Shown here one piece after another: positions 63,966 to 64,000 of a stretch of DNA of 64,000 bases. This DNA is from Ochrobactrum chromiisoli (lineage in GTDB: Bacteria > Pseudomonadota > Alphaproteobacteria > Rhizobiales > Rhizobiaceae), in the NCBI RefSeq assembly GCF_026241335.1, contig NZ_JAPHAV010000007.1:1-64000 (forward strand), in the 5' to 3' direction. The position numbers and the translations under genes were made by a program. Position 1 is the stretch's first letter; each line of letters starts with the position of its first letter. The notes below the pieces were generated by a model. The model ran no database searches. It worked only from the letters and a program-made list of their open reading frames with translations, and was not told the DNA's origin.

Positions 63966-64000
63966 ATGAAGCCGAACATGAACAAGGCACGTCTTTTCAT
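63966..64000 (+). CDS. Start of a gene cut by the right edge
   Basis: GGAG at 63961-63964 is followed by ATGs at 63966 and, in frame, 63978, opening a frame MKPNMNKARLF that is still open at the window end. Only eleven codons are visible, so no family can be named. The 13-base spacing to the second ATG is long, and the 1-base spacing to the first is short, so the start is uncertain. Confidence 0.35.
   Translation, partial: MKPNMNKARLF

Overview
The window reads as a chromosome segment of an Ochrobactrum/Brucella-type alphaproteobacterium (order Hyphomicrobiales). The best species-level clue is a close but not identical homologue of the Brucella periplasmic antigen BP26/Omp28 at 13020-13772. 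Supporting clues are a UbiK/BMFP homologue, a trxB-vtlR(lsrB) pair, an lpcC-greA pair, BA14K- and SIMPL-type secreted proteins, a CtrA-type box ahead of rpoD and rhizobial-type dispersed palindromes. No database search was run; all names rest on recognised motifs and overall sequence resemblance.

Region 1 (1-12.6 kb) is the right-hand part of an integrated lambdoid-like prophage. It sits at the 3' end of a tRNA-Ile2(CAU) gene (12618-12694, minus strand). Its layout is the mirror image of the phage lambda left arm and immunity region. From right to left it has tRNA/att, int, an excisionase-like gene, a gapless operon with single-strand annealing (ERF) and exonuclease (YqaJ/lambda Exo-like) genes, a rightward early promoter with two operators, then two genes in the lambda rexAB position (a 59-aa ORF and a 282-aa protein with a membrane segment), a CI/LexA-like repressor, a second operator pair, and a leftward operon starting with a Cro-like gene and containing a GapR (DUF2312) homologue. 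Four copies of one palindromic operator (half-site GTAGCGAT) tie both arms to the repressor. Head, tail and lysis genes and the other att site are not visible and would lie to the left of the window.

Region 2 (12.6-29.4 kb) is core chromosome: bp26, small secreted proteins, an UPF0260 protein, HlyU-like protein, rpoD and dnaG, a Na/Pi cotransporter-family gene behind a good PHO box, a VOC protein, YqeY, and carA and carB separated by a zinc metallopeptidase gene.

Region 3 (29.4-45.5 kb) holds an SbmA/BacA/YddA-type ABC protein whose nucleotide-binding motifs are all degenerate, a cold-shock gene, a GST, aspartate aminotransferase, a probable anti-Shine-Dalgarno small RNA (34187-34302, minus strand), a phosphodiesterase, vtlR, trxB, trkH, an Lrp-type regulator, lpcC-greA, a DUF1176 protein, two small-molecule transporter-like proteins, an extensin-like lipoprotein and a thioesterase.

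Region 4 (45.5-64 kb) holds an SH3 protein, uvrB with long terminal extensions, a Kazal-type lipoprotein, a lytic transglycosylase, a second cold-shock gene, a BA14K protein, an MBL hydrolase, ilvE, a MarR regulator with a two-component pair, crcB, csaA, a YbjN-type protein, ubiK, and the lgt-midA-pgeF-M24 peptidase cluster. A gene start is cut by the right edge.
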